Of a stretch of 64,000 nucleotides of DNA, positions 33,922 to 42,690 are shown one piece after another. The translations under genes were made by a program, and so were the position numbers. Under the pieces are notes generated by a model that saw nothing but the letters and a program-made list of their open reading frames with translations, was not told the DNA's origin and ran no database searches. The stretch lies in contig NZ_JAESVF010000006.1 of assembly GCF_038433465.1 (NCBI RefSeq), forward strand, positions 110,787-174,786, read 5' to 3'. Position 1 is the stretch's first letter. Each line of letters starts with the position of its first letter. This DNA comes from Galbibacter sp038433465. GTDB lineage: Bacteria; Bacteroidota; Bacteroidia; Flavobacteriales; Flavobacteriaceae.

Positions 33922-36348
33922 GTGAAAATTTCATACAACTGGTTAAAGCAATTTATTCAACTTGATTGGAAATCTGAAAAAACAGCAGAACTGTTAACCG
34001 ACTTAGGGTTAGAAGTTGAAGGCGAAGAAACTTTCGAATCGGTAAAAGGTGGATTAAAAGGAATTGTAGTAGGACATGTTTTGGAGTGTGAGCAACACCC
34101 TAACGCAGACCGACTTAAATTAACAAAAGTTGATATCGGAACTGGAGAACCTTTACAAATTGTTTGTGGAGCTCCAAACGTTGCTAAAGGTCAAAAAGTG
34201 CCTGTTGCCACTATCGGAACAACACTTTACGACGAAAAAGGAGAAGCTTGGGAAATTAAAAAAGGAAAGATTCGTGGGGAAGTTTCCTTCGGAATGATTT
34301 GTGCTGAAGACGAACTAGGACTCGGACAAAGTCATGACGGAATTATGGTACTCGACGAAAGTTTAACTCCTGGAACTCCATGCGCTGAACTTTTTAAAGT
34401 TGAAAGCGATACCGTTTTTGAAATTGGTTTAACGCCAAACCGTGCAGACGCTATGAGTCATCACGGGGTAGCGAGAGATTTAAAAGCTGGTTTATTACAA
34501 AAAGATATCAATCTAGAACTCATCACCCCATCGGTAAGTAGTTTTCATGTTGACAACAGAACGCTTCGCATGGAGATTGATGTGAAAAACAAAGAACTTT
34601 GTCCTCGTTACTGCGGAATTACCATTAGCGGAGTAAAAGTTAAAGAATCTCCAGATTGGTTAAAAAACAGACTTAAAGCTATTGGTTTAGCTCCAAAAAA
34701 TAATGTGGTAGATGTCACCAACTACGTGTTACACGAGTTAGGGCAACCACTACACGCCTTTGATACAAGCAAGATTAACGGAAATAAAATTATCGTTCAA
34801 ACACTAGAAAAAGGTACAAAGTTTACAACTTTAGACGGTGTAGAAAGAGAACTTCACGAAGACGATTTAATGATTTGTGATGCTGAAAAACCGCTTTGTA
34901 TTGCTGGTGTTTTTGGTGGTGAAAATTCTGGAGTTACAGAAGCTACAACCAATGTGTTTATTGAAAGTGCTTACTTCAATCCAGTTTCTGTTAGAAAAAC
35001 AGCAAAAAGACATGGTTTAAATACCGATGCTTCTTTTAGATTTGAAAGAGGAATTGACATCAATAACACTAAATACGCACTTTTAAGAGCGGCACTTTTA
35101 ATTAAAGAAGTTGCTGGTGGTACAATTTCTAGTGATGCTGAAGATTTTTATCCGAAGAAATTTGAAGATTTCCAAGTATTCTTAACTTTCGAAAAAGTTA
35201 ATAGTTTAATAGGGCAAAACATCCCTACCGACACTATTAAATCGATTTTAAGTTCGTTAGAAATCAAAATTAACAATGTTACTGAAACAGGAATCGGACT
35301 TACCATTCCGTCGTACCGAGTAGATGTTAAGCGTGAAGTAGATGTCATTGAAGAAATTTTGCGTGTGTACGGTTATAACAATATTGAGTTTACGCAAAAA
35401 TTAAATGCTTCGATTGCGAGCACTTCTAAGTTTGAAGACCATAAATTGCAAAATGTTGTTGGAAACCAATTGGCATCTTTAGGATTTTACGAAATTTTAG
35501 CCAACTCGCTTACTACTCCAAAGTATATGGAGTTAAGCGCCGATAATAAAGCAGAATTTAATGTAACCATGCTAAATCCATTAAGCAACGATTTGTCGGT
35601 AATGCGTCAATCAATGTTATTTAGTGGTTTAGAAGCTGTGAGTTACAACATCAACCGCAAAAGTAATAACCTTAAGTTTTTTGAATTCGGGAAAACCTAT
35701 CACCATTACGAAAGCGGACGAATTGAAAACAAACATTTAAGCCTTTTAATTACTGGAGACCAATATCCAGACAGCTGGAAAATTCAAAACGAAAAAAGCG
35801 ACTTTTTCTACTTAAAAGGAATTATCAATACTATTTTAGAGCGTTTAGGATTACCAACTCCAAAATCTGAACCTGTTACTTCGGATGTTTTTTCTGAAGG
35901 ATTAAACTATAAAATTAAAAAACGTACGCTTGTTTCCTTCGGAATTGTAAACAAGAAAATTTTAAAACACTTCGATATCAAACAAGAAGTATTGTATGCC
36001 GATTTTGAATGGGATGCAATTATCGAACTTGCAAAACAACAAAAAGTTTCGTTCTCAGATATTTCTAAATATCCAGAAGTAAAAAGAGATTTAGCCCTTT
36101 TAATTGATAAAAAAGTAAGTTTTGAAGAAATTTACAACCTTGCTAAAAACAGCGAAAAGAGTCTTTTAAAAGACGTTAACTTATTCGATGTTTACGAAGG
36201 TGATAATCTTCCAGAAGGCAAAAAATCGTATGCCGTAAGTTTCACACTTCAAGATGAAAACAAAACGCTTACAGACAAACAAATCGATAAAGTAATGAAG
36301 AAACTTCAAGGTAGTTTTGAACACCAACTTGGAGCTACTTTACGATAA
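33922..36348 (+). CDS. pheT: Phenylalanine--tRNA ligase beta subunit
   Basis: 808 residues starting at GTG. It forms the (alpha-beta)2 synthetase with PheS, which is not in this window. Domains: tRNA-binding OB domain (about 40-155, HPNADRLKLTKVD), B3/B4 editing region (about 210-380, with NYVLHELGQPLHAFD and GGENSGVTEATTN), B5 (about 400-475, VDVKREVDVIEEILRVYGYNNI) and the C-terminal anticodon-binding domain (ELA-K-YPEVKRDLALLI to the end). Its ending is normal (HQLGATLR). It is followed by a bidirectional terminator. Confidence 0.96.
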   Translation: MKISYNWLKQFIQLDWKSEKTAELLTDLGLEVEGEETFESVKGGLKGIVVGHVLECEQHPNADRLKLTKVDIGTGEPLQIVCGAPNVAKGQKVPVATIGTTLYDEKGEAWEIKKGKIRGEVSFGMICAEDELGLGQSHDGIMVLDESLTPGTPCAELFKVESDTVFEIGLTPNRADAMSHHGVARDLKAGLLQKDINLELITPSVSSFHVDNRTLRMEIDVKNKELCPRYCGITISGVKVKESPDWLKNRLKAIGLAPKNNVVDVTNYVLHELGQPLHAFDTSKINGNKIIVQTLEKGTKFTTLDGVERELHEDDLMICDAEKPLCIAGVFGGENSGVTEATTNVFIESAYFNPVSVRKTAKRHGLNTDASFRFERGIDINNTKYALLRAALLIKEVAGGTISSDAEDFYPKKFEDFQVFLTFEKVNSLIGQNIPTDTIKSILSSLEIKINNVTETGIGLTIPSYRVDVKREVDVIEEILRVYGYNNIEFTQKLNASIASTSKFEDHKLQNVVGNQLASLGFYEILANSLTTPKYMELSADNKAEFNVTMLNPLSNDLSVMRQSMLFSGLEAVSYNINRKSNNLKFFEFGKTYHHYESGRIENKHLSLLITGDQYPDSWKIQNEKSDFFYLKGIINTILERLGLPTPKSEPVTSDVFSEGLNYKIKKRTLVSFGIVNKKILKHFDIKQEVLYADFEWDAIIELAKQQKVSFSDISKYPEVKRDLALLIDKKVSFEEIYNLAKNSEKSLLKDVNLFDVYEGDNLPEGKKSYAVSFTLQDENKTLTDKQIDKVMKKLQGSFEHQLGATLR

Positions 36349-36369
36349 AATATAATTTACCGAATAACT

Positions 36370-36419
36370 AAAAGCTATTTTAAAGCATAGAGAAATCTAG
36401 CTTTTTAATAGCTTTTTTT
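36370..36419. terminator. Bidirectional terminator between pheT and tilS
   Basis: AAAAGCTATT (36370-36379) pairs with AATAGCTTTT (36407-36416), and within it AAAGC pairs with GCTTT. T-runs flank it in both orientations, and it lies between two convergent stop codons. Confidence 0.8.
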
Positions 36420-36424
36420 ACAGA

Positions 36425-37741
36425 TTAATCTTCTAAATATTCAATTTTTATTATTTCTGAAGTTGTTTCTACAACTCTAAAACGGTTGTCGGCACGCTTT
36501 CCTACCACCCAAATAATCTCGTCGTTTCCATTGCAAAGCAACCATTGACTCTCTTTTTCAATCAACGAATATTTCTCGTCCTTAAAAAACTTGCTTAACT
36601 TTTTCTTCCCACGCATTCCAAACGGATAAAAAGTGTCGCCTTCCTCCCATTTTCTTAATTTCAGCGGAAATTGCAACTGCTTTTTATCTACGAAAATTGC
36701 ATTACTCAATTGCGTTTCTATTTCCGCTACATCAGAAAATTTCAAGCAAATTGGTGATGTAATTTCATGAAGATTTTCTGGAATTAAAACTTCATTATTT
36801 TCCTGTTTTTCAATTATTGGAGTGATAATCAACTCATCTCTATTTTTTACAAGTCTGTGCGTTGTTGAGAGCAATTGTTTTCCACTTTGAGTATTTAGAA
36901 TCTGCAATAAATCCGCTGTATTTTCAAAGCCATATTCCTTAAAAAGCTCGTATAAATACATTTCTTTTTGCTGAATTTTATTCAATTCAGGAACTGAAAC
37001 ACAAACTTTATCACTTTCATAATTAAAAGTGTTTAATCGTAATGTGTCGATGTATTTTTTTGAAGCTACTGCAGTACCTTTTAAATGTTGAAGTGTATTT
37101 TGAAAATTCCCAAGAAAAGAAGGATTTATTTCTTTTAACTTCGGAATAATATCGTGTCGTAATTTGTTTCGTAAATATTTGGTTTCAGCATTGGTTTTAT
37201 CTTCACGCCACTCAATTTTATTAGTTTGCGCAAACTGTAAAATTTCATCTCTAGAAAAAGGCAACAAAGGACGTAAAATGTATTTGTTACGTTCAGGAAT
37301 TCCTGTTAACCCATCAATTCCTGTTCCTCTAGACAAATTGATTAAAAAAGTTTCAAGATTATCATCCAAATGATGCGCCGTCAGTAAATAGTCAAATTTT
37401 AAAAGTTCTCGTTGTTCTTCAAACCAATCGTACCGTAAAGCACGCGCAGCAAGTTGTGTAGAAAGGTTATTCGTTTTAGCGTAAGTTTCAGTATCAAACT
37501 TTACACTGTAAAAAGGGATTTGTAACGTCTTCATTTTTTCAGCTAAAAAAAACGCATCGCCATCACTGTCTTCTCCTCTCAATTGAAAATTACAATGTAA
37601 AATACTGAGTTTTAAATCTAGCTGAAAACACAAATAAAACAACACCATGCTGTCGATACCGCCACTGGATGCAATGGCTACGAAAGCATTTAGTAATTCT
37701 GGAAAATGCTGTTCTATATGGTTTTTGAATTTTTCTAACAT
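36425..37741 (-). CDS. tilS: tRNA(Ile)-lysidine synthase
   Basis: 438 residues. TilS converts C34 of the CAU anticodon of a tRNA(Ile) to lysidine so that it reads AUA. The PP-loop ATPase motif is SGGIDS (26-31), followed by HCNFQLRGEDSDGDA, LAAHHLDDNLETFLINLSRGTGIDGL and the C-terminal FYPFGMRGKKKLSKFF region. The start ATG gives the full family N-terminus. It is monocistronic, with a 174 bp structured repeat in its upstream gap. Confidence 0.93.
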   Translation of the reverse strand: MLEKFKNHIEQHFPELLNAFVAIASSGGIDSMVLFYLCFQLDLKLSILHCNFQLRGEDSDGDAFFLAEKMKTLQIPFYSVKFDTETYAKTNNLSTQLAARALRYDWFEEQRELLKFDYLLTAHHLDDNLETFLINLSRGTGIDGLTGIPERNKYILRPLLPFSRDEILQFAQTNKIEWREDKTNAETKYLRNKLRHDIIPKLKEINPSFLGNFQNTLQHLKGTAVASKKYIDTLRLNTFNYESDKVCVSVPELNKIQQKEMYLYELFKEYGFENTADLLQILNTQSGKQLLSTTHRLVKNRDELIITPIIEKQENNEVLIPENLHEITSPICLKFSDVAEIETQLSNAIFVDKKQLQFPLKLRKWEEGDTFYPFGMRGKKKLSKFFKDEKYSLIEKESQWLLCNGNDEIIWVVGKRADNRFRVVETTSEIIKIEYLED

Positions 37742-38068
37742 AAGTTCAGTTCGATATAAATGTCAACACAGAGAAGTTTTAAATAATTTAATAATGCTTT
37801 CATTTTTGTCTTGACACAAAAACGAAACAAAAAAGTCAAGACTGATTCAAAAAGTATAGAAAATCTACGGAAACAACCTCCACAGATAAAAAGAACTCGC
37901 TACGCTCAAACAGCTTTTTATCTTTCGCCCAACACTGCTTCCTTGATTTTTAATACTTTTTAAATAGGTCAACTTTTATTAAATATTAAATACTCTTAGG
38001 TTTAACTCACGTTAACATACTACAAAAGTAGAAAAATACATGGGTTTATAAGCTATGACTTTTGCGAA
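37742..38068. other. Gene-free stretch holding structured repeat copy A
   Basis: 327 bases between the tilS start and the stop of the next minus-strand gene. More than half is the structured repeat at 37798-37971. The rest is AT-rich with no coding frame; the tilS promoter should be within 50 bases of 37741. Confidence 0.7.
37798..37971. repeat. Structured intergenic repeat, copy A (about 174 bp)
   Basis: Matches 55828-56002 over its whole length at roughly 90% identity, in the same orientation. Internal stems are perfect: GTCTTGAC (37808-37815) with GTCAAGAC (37835-37842), AGATAAAAAG (37884-37893) with CTTTTTATCT (37914-37923), and AAAAAGTAT (37849-37857) with ATACTTTTT (37953-37961), which encloses the second stem. 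A 16-base fragment (AAAGTCAAGACTGATT) also lies at 23736. No open frame is shared, so it is not a coding gene; the copies could be a MITE-like element or encode a small RNA. Confidence 0.8.
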
Positions 38069-38917
38069 TCAAACTAACTTAGGTTCGTTTACTAACTGTG
38101 CATCTAACCATTCTGTAACTGTTTGAAACACATCGGCACGCTCCAAATCGTTGTGAAGTTCGTGATAACCGCCCTTGTACAATTTCAAGGTAATTAAATC
38201 CGACTGCTTTGCCAATGCTTTACTCGCCCAATGACTCGTAATATAATCGCCAGTACCGTGCAACAAAAGCAAGGGAGTTTCTAACTGATTGGCATTATTA
38301 AGCACCCATTCGCCATTTTTTATAAACGGAATTGTAAAATTTGGACTCACACGATTATGCACCAAAGGATCGTCTTCATATTTTTCAATCTCACGTTCGT
38401 CTCTCGAAATATACTTCGACTCTATTCCGCTTGGCATCGTAACAAACGGAAGAATATAATAAAAAAGTTTTCCTGCGCTCATTTTCCACGCTGGCGGATC
38501 GAAAGCCATTCGTAAAAACGGACTCGTAGCTACTACCCCTCTTATTTGTGGAGGTTTTCGGCGCATTACATAGTTTAAAACTACATTTCCGCCCATGCTA
38601 TGTCCGTAGAGAAATGTTGGCAAATCAGGGAACGTTTCATTTTTTTTCTCACACAGTTCATCAATACTATTCAAAACTGCTTTATAACTTGGGCAATGGC
38701 CTCGTTTCCCTTCGGAATGTCCATGTCCGAAATGATCGAAACTATACACCACATAACCTGCATCTACCAATTCTGGAATTAAAGAACCTGTGTAGCGACC
38801 GCTGTGCTCACCCATTCCATGAACCAAAATAACAACAGCCTTAGTTTGCTGTCCGTGCCAATATTGACCAAATAAACGCTTGTTATTGCAATAAAAATCG
38901 AAACCTTGATGTTGCAT
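38069..38917 (-). CDS. Alpha/beta hydrolase, monoacylglycerol lipase-like
   Basis: 282 residues. Serine hydrolase features are VHGMGEHSGRY, GHGHSEGKRGH, the nucleophile elbow GHSMGG (Ser107) and the late HGTGDYIT and GGYHELHNDLER, which supply the catalytic Asp and His. This pattern is the lysophospholipase/monoacylglycerol lipase (Hydrolase_4) group. No signal peptide, so probably cytoplasmic. Single gene. Substrate not determinable from sequence. Confidence 0.88.
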   Translation of the reverse strand: MQHQGFDFYCNNKRLFGQYWHGQQTKAVVILVHGMGEHSGRYTGSLIPELVDAGYVVYSFDHFGHGHSEGKRGHCPSYKAVLNSIDELCEKKNETFPDLPTFLYGHSMGGNVVLNYVMRRKPPQIRGVVATSPFLRMAFDPPAWKMSAGKLFYYILPFVTMPSGIESKYISRDEREIEKYEDDPLVHNRVSPNFTIPFIKNGEWVLNNANQLETPLLLLHGTGDYITSHWASKALAKQSDLITLKLYKGGYHELHNDLERADVFQTVTEWLDAQLVNEPKLV

Positions 38918-39010
38918 AAAAAGATAAAGGGGTAATGGTTAGTTGCCCTCTAAAATCGTAAAATAGAATGAATTATACTACAAAAAAATCGAATTTATGT
39001 ACAAAGCTAA

Positions 39011-40309
39011 TTATTCCAATACCTCACGCATGGCTTTTGCTTTTACCAAACATTCTTCATACTCTTTCTCTGGAATTGATTTTGAAGTGATGGCACTCCC
39101 CGCAGAAAATGAAACATATTGCTTTTCTTCATTGTACAATATACTACGGATAATTACATTAAAGTCGAAATCTCCATTCGGATTAAAATACCCCACTGCT
39201 CCGCTATATAAACCGCGTTTGGTTTCTTCTAGCGCTTCAATAATTTTCATTGCTGAAAGTTTTGGAGCCCCCGTCATGCTCCCCATTGGAAAGGCAACTT
39301 TTATAATATCTACAGGGTTGGTAGTTGGCGAAACTTCAGCTTTGATGGTTGAAATCATTTGATGCACTTGCATAAACGTGTACACTTTGCACAATTCTTC
39401 TACTTTTACACTTCCTTTTTCGGCAATGCGCGACAAATCGTTTCGAACCAAATCTACAATCATTACATTTTCTGAGCGCTCTTTGGTATCGGTTTCTAAA
39501 GCTTTTACAAGCAAAGCATCTTCTTGTGGTGTTTGCGCTCGTTTTGCTGTTCCTTTTATAGGTTGCGAAATAATTTGAGTTCCCTCCTTACGGATATATC
39601 TTTCTGGCGAAGCCGATAATAAATAATTGTGTTGATGCTTTAAAAAGGTTGCAAATGGCGGTTTTGAAATGGCATTTAAGTTTTCAAACGTTTTTATAGG
39701 ATGAATGGTAGCATCTTCAGCATAAAATTCCTGACAAAAATTAGCTTCATAAATATCGCCTCGATGAATATGAGCCAGCATTTTTTCAATTTTTTCTAGA
39801 TACGCATCTTTATGAATACGCAACTTTATCTTTAAAGGAGATGAATTTGTTTCAGCAAAAATTGCTTCAACTTCAGTATTTATAATTTGCTCGTAATCAT
39901 CGTTTATTTCATCATCAATCATGGCTAAATAATGAAACTCAACTGCGTTTTCTTTCAGCAATAATAAACGTTTCGGTTGAAAGAAAAATAAGTCTGGAAA
40001 TACTAATCCGTCGTAATTACTAGAAGTTAGGTTTTCAGTATCGTTTTTTAAATCGTAGGTTAAGTAGCCAAAAATCCAATCGGCGGTATGCTGTTGGTAT
40101 TCAACTAAATCGTTAAAAGCATTGTGGTAATCTGTTTTAATTGAAGTAAAAGCATCGAGCGCCAAAACGGCTTCAAAACTACCGTATGGTTGCTTGTGTT
40201 GATTACTGTCGAGCCAAACAATTTCTTCTGAAAAATTAGCCCACCGAAGCACTTTCTTTTTAAACAGTTCAATATCAGTTATATTAAATTGTTTAACAGT
40301 TCTACGCAT
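39011..40309 (-). CDS. pabB: Aminodeoxychorismate synthase component I (PabB-like chorismate-binding enzyme)
   Basis: 432 residues from the ATG at 40309 (MRRTVKQFNIT). The frame stays open to 40438, but that extension is an AT-rich translation with no family likeness. Chorismate-binding features: PERYIRKEGTQIISQPIKGTAKR, DLVRNDLSRIAEKGSVKVEEL, GSMTGAPKLSAMKIIEALE and the final YSGAVGYFNPNGDFDFNVIIR. It makes 4-amino-4-deoxychorismate for folate. Anthranilate synthase TrpE is related, but the PIKGT motif and shorter N-terminus favour PabB. No PabA or lyase gene is adjacent. Confidence 0.85.
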   Translation of the reverse strand: MRRTVKQFNITDIELFKKKVLRWANFSEEIVWLDSNQHKQPYGSFEAVLALDAFTSIKTDYHNAFNDLVEYQQHTADWIFGYLTYDLKNDTENLTSSNYDGLVFPDLFFFQPKRLLLLKENAVEFHYLAMIDDEINDDYEQIINTEVEAIFAETNSSPLKIKLRIHKDAYLEKIEKMLAHIHRGDIYEANFCQEFYAEDATIHPIKTFENLNAISKPPFATFLKHQHNYLLSASPERYIRKEGTQIISQPIKGTAKRAQTPQEDALLVKALETDTKERSENVMIVDLVRNDLSRIAEKGSVKVEELCKVYTFMQVHQMISTIKAEVSPTTNPVDIIKVAFPMGSMTGAPKLSAMKIIEALEETKRGLYSGAVGYFNPNGDFDFNVIIRSILYNEEKQYVSFSAGSAITSKSIPEKEYEECLVKAKAMREVLE

Positions 40310-40391
40310 ATAAAAATAGGTATAAATTAAAGTTGTTACAAATTTAACAAAGTATAGGGTTTTTAATCTAATTATTATTATTAATATTGTA

Positions 40392-40421
40392 TTGATATTA
40401 AAAGCAAAGAACGAATACTTG
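40392..40421 (+). promoter_or_regulatory. Candidate promoter of the arginine cluster
   Basis: TTG (40392-40394), then 19 bases, then AATACTTG (40414-40421), a poor match (2 of 6 fixed positions differ) to TAnnTTTG. It would start RNA near 40428, about 70 bases before the leader ATG. It is a weak candidate. Confidence 0.3.
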
Positions 40422-40450
40422 CGAAATGCAAAAAGCAATTAAAAAAATAC

Positions 40451-40581
40451 AAACCATTATAAGAGCGTTGTTCATTACAACGACTCCTTCTTATGTAATG
40501 GTTCCTGTACGCCACGTTCGCTTTCCACGTCGTCGCCCGTAAGGGTGTTACGATATTATGGAGTTAGGTGCGTCCAACTCC
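40451..40581 (+). promoter_or_regulatory. Structured RNA leader of the arginine cluster, candidate attenuator
   Basis: AACCATTA (40452-40459) pairs with TAATGGTT (40496-40503), enclosing the stem CGTTGT/ACAACG (40466-40482) and hiding the leader ATG. A stem CGCCC/GGGTG (40534-40547) holds the leader stop codon in its loop. GGAGTT (40560-40565) can pair either with AACTCC (40576-40581) to form a local hairpin, or with GACTCC (40482-40487) upstream. These alternatives, with a leader rich in Arg codons, suggest attenuation. There is no classical U-run after the hairpin, so transcription or translation attenuation cannot be told apart. Confidence 0.55.
40498..40542 (+). CDS. Candidate arginine leader peptide (14 residues)
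   Basis: ATG to TAA codes for MVPVRHVRFPRRRP: five Arg of 14 residues, three adjacent (CGT, CGT, CGC). It lies in a GC-rich structured leader 94 bases before the first gene of the arginine cluster, so ribosome stalling at Arg codons could sense charged tRNA(Arg). No Shine-Dalgarno is visible, which is normal for Bacteroidota. A two-codon frame ATG TAA overlaps just upstream (40493). Confidence 0.55.
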   Translation: MVPVRHVRFPRRRP

Positions 40582-40635
40582 CCTCTCGAAAAAAAATCAC
40601 TTTCCAATTTTATTAATTTTTAATTCAGTAATTGA

Positions 40636-41262
40636 ATGCAAATACTTATTGCAAACGATACACACATTCCATACGCGCAAACTATTTGCGATACCATCGA
40701 TGAATCGGCTAGACAGCGCGGTACAGGTATTGCTAAGCGTACTCCTGAATACATTACAACTAAAATTCAGAACGGGAATGCGGTTATTGCTTTAGATGGC
40801 GACAAGTTTGCCGGATTTTGTTACATCGAAACATGGGGACATGGAAAGTTTGTAGCAAACTCGGGACTTATTGTTCATCCAGATTTTAGAGGTCAAGGTT
40901 TGGCGACTAAAATTAAACAAAAAGTTTTTGAGCACAGTAGAAACAAGTTTCCTGATGCTAAAATTTTTGGTATTACTACGGGATTGGCCGTAATGAAAAT
41001 TAATTATGATCTTGGTTATGAACCTGTAACTTTCTCTGAACTTACCGACGACCCAAGCTTTTGGAACGGCTGTAAAACCTGTAAAAACTTCGATATTTTA
41101 ACTCGAAATGAAGGGAAAATGTGTTTGTGCACAGGGATGCTTTACGACCCTGTTGAAAAAGAAAAAAACAAGAAAATCACTCAGAAACGCACCTACGATT
41201 CTAAAGTGTTTTCAAGATTAAAAAGTATTAAACAATCGTTATTTCTAAAGAAAGAAAAATAA
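40636..41262 (+). CDS. GNAT acyltransferase at the head of the arginine cluster, candidate glutamate N-acyltransferase
   Basis: 208 residues. GNAT motif A is GLIVHPDFRGQGLATKIK (78-95). A C-terminal cysteine cluster, CKTC (146-149) and CLC (163-165), may bind a metal. It directly follows the candidate Arg leader and precedes argG by 62 bases. The cluster has argB, argC, argD, argE but no recognised argA or argJ, so this gene is the natural candidate for the N-acylation of glutamate. Because the carbamoyltransferase residue 90 suggests succinyl substrates, succinyl-CoA is a possible donor. The activity is inferred from context. Confidence 0.7.
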   Translation: MQILIANDTHIPYAQTICDTIDESARQRGTGIAKRTPEYITTKIQNGNAVIALDGDKFAGFCYIETWGHGKFVANSGLIVHPDFRGQGLATKIKQKVFEHSRNKFPDAKIFGITTGLAVMKINYDLGYEPVTFSELTDDPSFWNGCKTCKNFDILTRNEGKMCLCTGMLYDPVEKEKNKKITQKRTYDSKVFSRLKSIKQSLFLKKEK

Positions 41263-41324
41263 GTTTCGAGTAACGAAAAAATCATAAAACTGCGGAGTCA
41301 CTTCCGAAGAAAAATAATAAAAAA

Positions 41325-42506
41325 ATGAAAAAATTAGTATTAGCATACAGCGGAGGTTTAGATACCTCATATTGCGCAAAACACCTATCTGAAAACGGAT
41401 ATGAAGTACACGCTGTAAGTGTTAACACAGGAGGATTTACAAAAGAAGAAATAAAAAACATCGAAGAAAAAGCGTTGGCTTTGGGTGCTAAAACCTACAC
41501 CTCGCTAGATGCTGTACAAACATTTTACGATAAAGTGGTTAAATACCTTATCTACGGAAATGTATTAAAAAACAACACATATCCGCTATCGGTTAGTGCT
41601 GAAAGAATTGTACAAGCCATCGAAATTGTAAATTTTGCCAAGAAAAACGATGCAAAATACATCGCGCATGGTAGTACTGGCGCAGGAAACGACCAAGTGC
41701 GTTTTGATATGATTTTTCAGATTTTGGCACCAGAAATCGAAATTATTACCCCAATTAGAGACAACAAACTTTCTAGACAAGAGGAAATTGATTTTCTGAA
41801 GTCGAAAGGTGTTGATATGGAATGGGAAAAAGCAAAATACTCTATCAATAAAGGACTTTGGGGAACAAGTGTTGGAGGAGACGAAACACTTACCTCTCAC
41901 CTATCGCTACCAGATGAAGCTTACCCAAGCAAATTGCAAAACATGGGGAGCCAGAAAGTGAAACTTACTTTTACAAAAGGAGAACTTACTGCTATCGATG
42001 GTGAAACCGACAAATCCATTAACCTTATTGAAAAGCTAAACAACATCGCTTCTGCTTTTGCAATAGGTAGAGACATTCATGTTGGCGACACAATTATCGG
42101 GATTAAAGGAAGAGTTGGTTTTGAAGCAGCGGCGCCACTTGTTATTATTAAAGCACACCATACCTTAGAAAAACACGTGCTTACCAAATGGCAACAACAA
42201 CACAAAGATTATTTAGCCAACTGGTACGGAATGTTATTGCATGAAGGAAATTATTTGGATGAAGTAATGCGAAACATCGAAGCTTTTTTAACCGATGCGC
42301 AAAAAAATGTAACTGGAGATGTTTGGGTTACTTTATACCCTTATAGATTTTTTGTTGACGGAATTCAATCGGAACACGATTTAATGAATGCCAAATTTGG
42401 AAGTTACGGCGAAATGAACAAAGGATGGAGCGCTGATGAAGCTAAAGGCTTTATTAAAATTAGTGCCAACGCTGCAAAAATTCATCAAGCGGTTAATAAT
42501 AAATAG
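41325..42506 (+). CDS. argG: Argininosuccinate synthase
   Basis: 393 residues. It joins citrulline and aspartate with ATP. The ATP pyrophosphatase motif AYSGGLDTSYCAKHL is at the N-terminus, followed by AHGSTGAGNDQVRF and the citrulline/aspartate-binding YSINKGLWGTSVGGDETL. Length and ending are normal. It is the second gene of the cluster, 62 bases after the GNAT gene. The next gene, argC, is 184 bases away across a repeat. Confidence 0.94.
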   Translation: MKKLVLAYSGGLDTSYCAKHLSENGYEVHAVSVNTGGFTKEEIKNIEEKALALGAKTYTSLDAVQTFYDKVVKYLIYGNVLKNNTYPLSVSAERIVQAIEIVNFAKKNDAKYIAHGSTGAGNDQVRFDMIFQILAPEIEIITPIRDNKLSRQEEIDFLKSKGVDMEWEKAKYSINKGLWGTSVGGDETLTSHLSLPDEAYPSKLQNMGSQKVKLTFTKGELTAIDGETDKSINLIEKLNNIASAFAIGRDIHVGDTIIGIKGRVGFEAAAPLVIIKAHHTLEKHVLTKWQQQHKDYLANWYGMLLHEGNYLDEVMRNIEAFLTDAQKNVTGDVWVTLYPYRFFVDGIQSEHDLMNAKFGSYGEMNKGWSADEAKGFIKISANAAKIHQAVNNK

Positions 42507-42567
42507 TTGATAGTTATCAATTTAAAGATTGAATGATTGAATGATTGAATTATTAAAAGATTAAACG

Positions 42568-42617
42568 CTGTCACCTCGAGCCTGCCTTTGTCGGCAGACA
42601 GGCGAAGTCGAGAGGTC
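42568..42617. repeat. CTCGA palindromic repeat within the arginine cluster
   Basis: Begins CTGTCACCTCGAGC and ends CGAAGTCGAGAGGTC with an inner inverted module GCCTG...CAGGC (42580-42603) that is the reverse complement, with two changes, of the module at 983-1006. It is flanked by a run of GATTGAAT repeats (42525-42550). It lies between argG and argC and would make an mRNA hairpin there. Confidence 0.75.
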
Positions 42618-42690
42618 TAAATTAAGTGATTCAAAGATTGAAAAATTAAACGATTAAACAATTCAACTCTTCAACAATAAAAAAACAAAA

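Larger units (their letters stand above)
40310..40635. other. Divergent gap with the arginine-operon leader
   Basis: 326 bases between pabB and the first gene of the arginine cluster. From 40310 to 40440 it is AT-rich; from 40450 to 40590 it is unusually GC-rich and structured and holds the candidate arginine leader described separately. Confidence 0.75.

Noticed and set aside
33875..33925. 15-codon frame before pheT as a phenylalanine leader
   Set aside because: It codes only one Phe and its ATG lies upstream of the -7 box, so it would not be transcribed.
40310..40438. N-terminal extension of pabB to 40438
   Set aside because: The extra 43 residues are an AT-rich hydrophobic translation with no family match; the ATG at 40309 gives the normal start.
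40451..40600. tRNA or rRNA fragment in the GC-rich stretch before the arginine cluster
   Set aside because: No cloverleaf, no T-loop GTTC consensus in the right setting, no CCA; leader explanation fits better.
40568..40795. 75-codon open frame overlapping the start of the GNAT gene
   Set aside because: Overlaps a well-supported gene in another frame, starts at a non-ATG context and has no family likeness.
42525..42560. Short GATTGAAT repeats that could suggest a CRISPR-like array
   Set aside because: The units are 8 bases with no unique spacers; this is low-complexity sequence that also occurs near 50598 and 51720.
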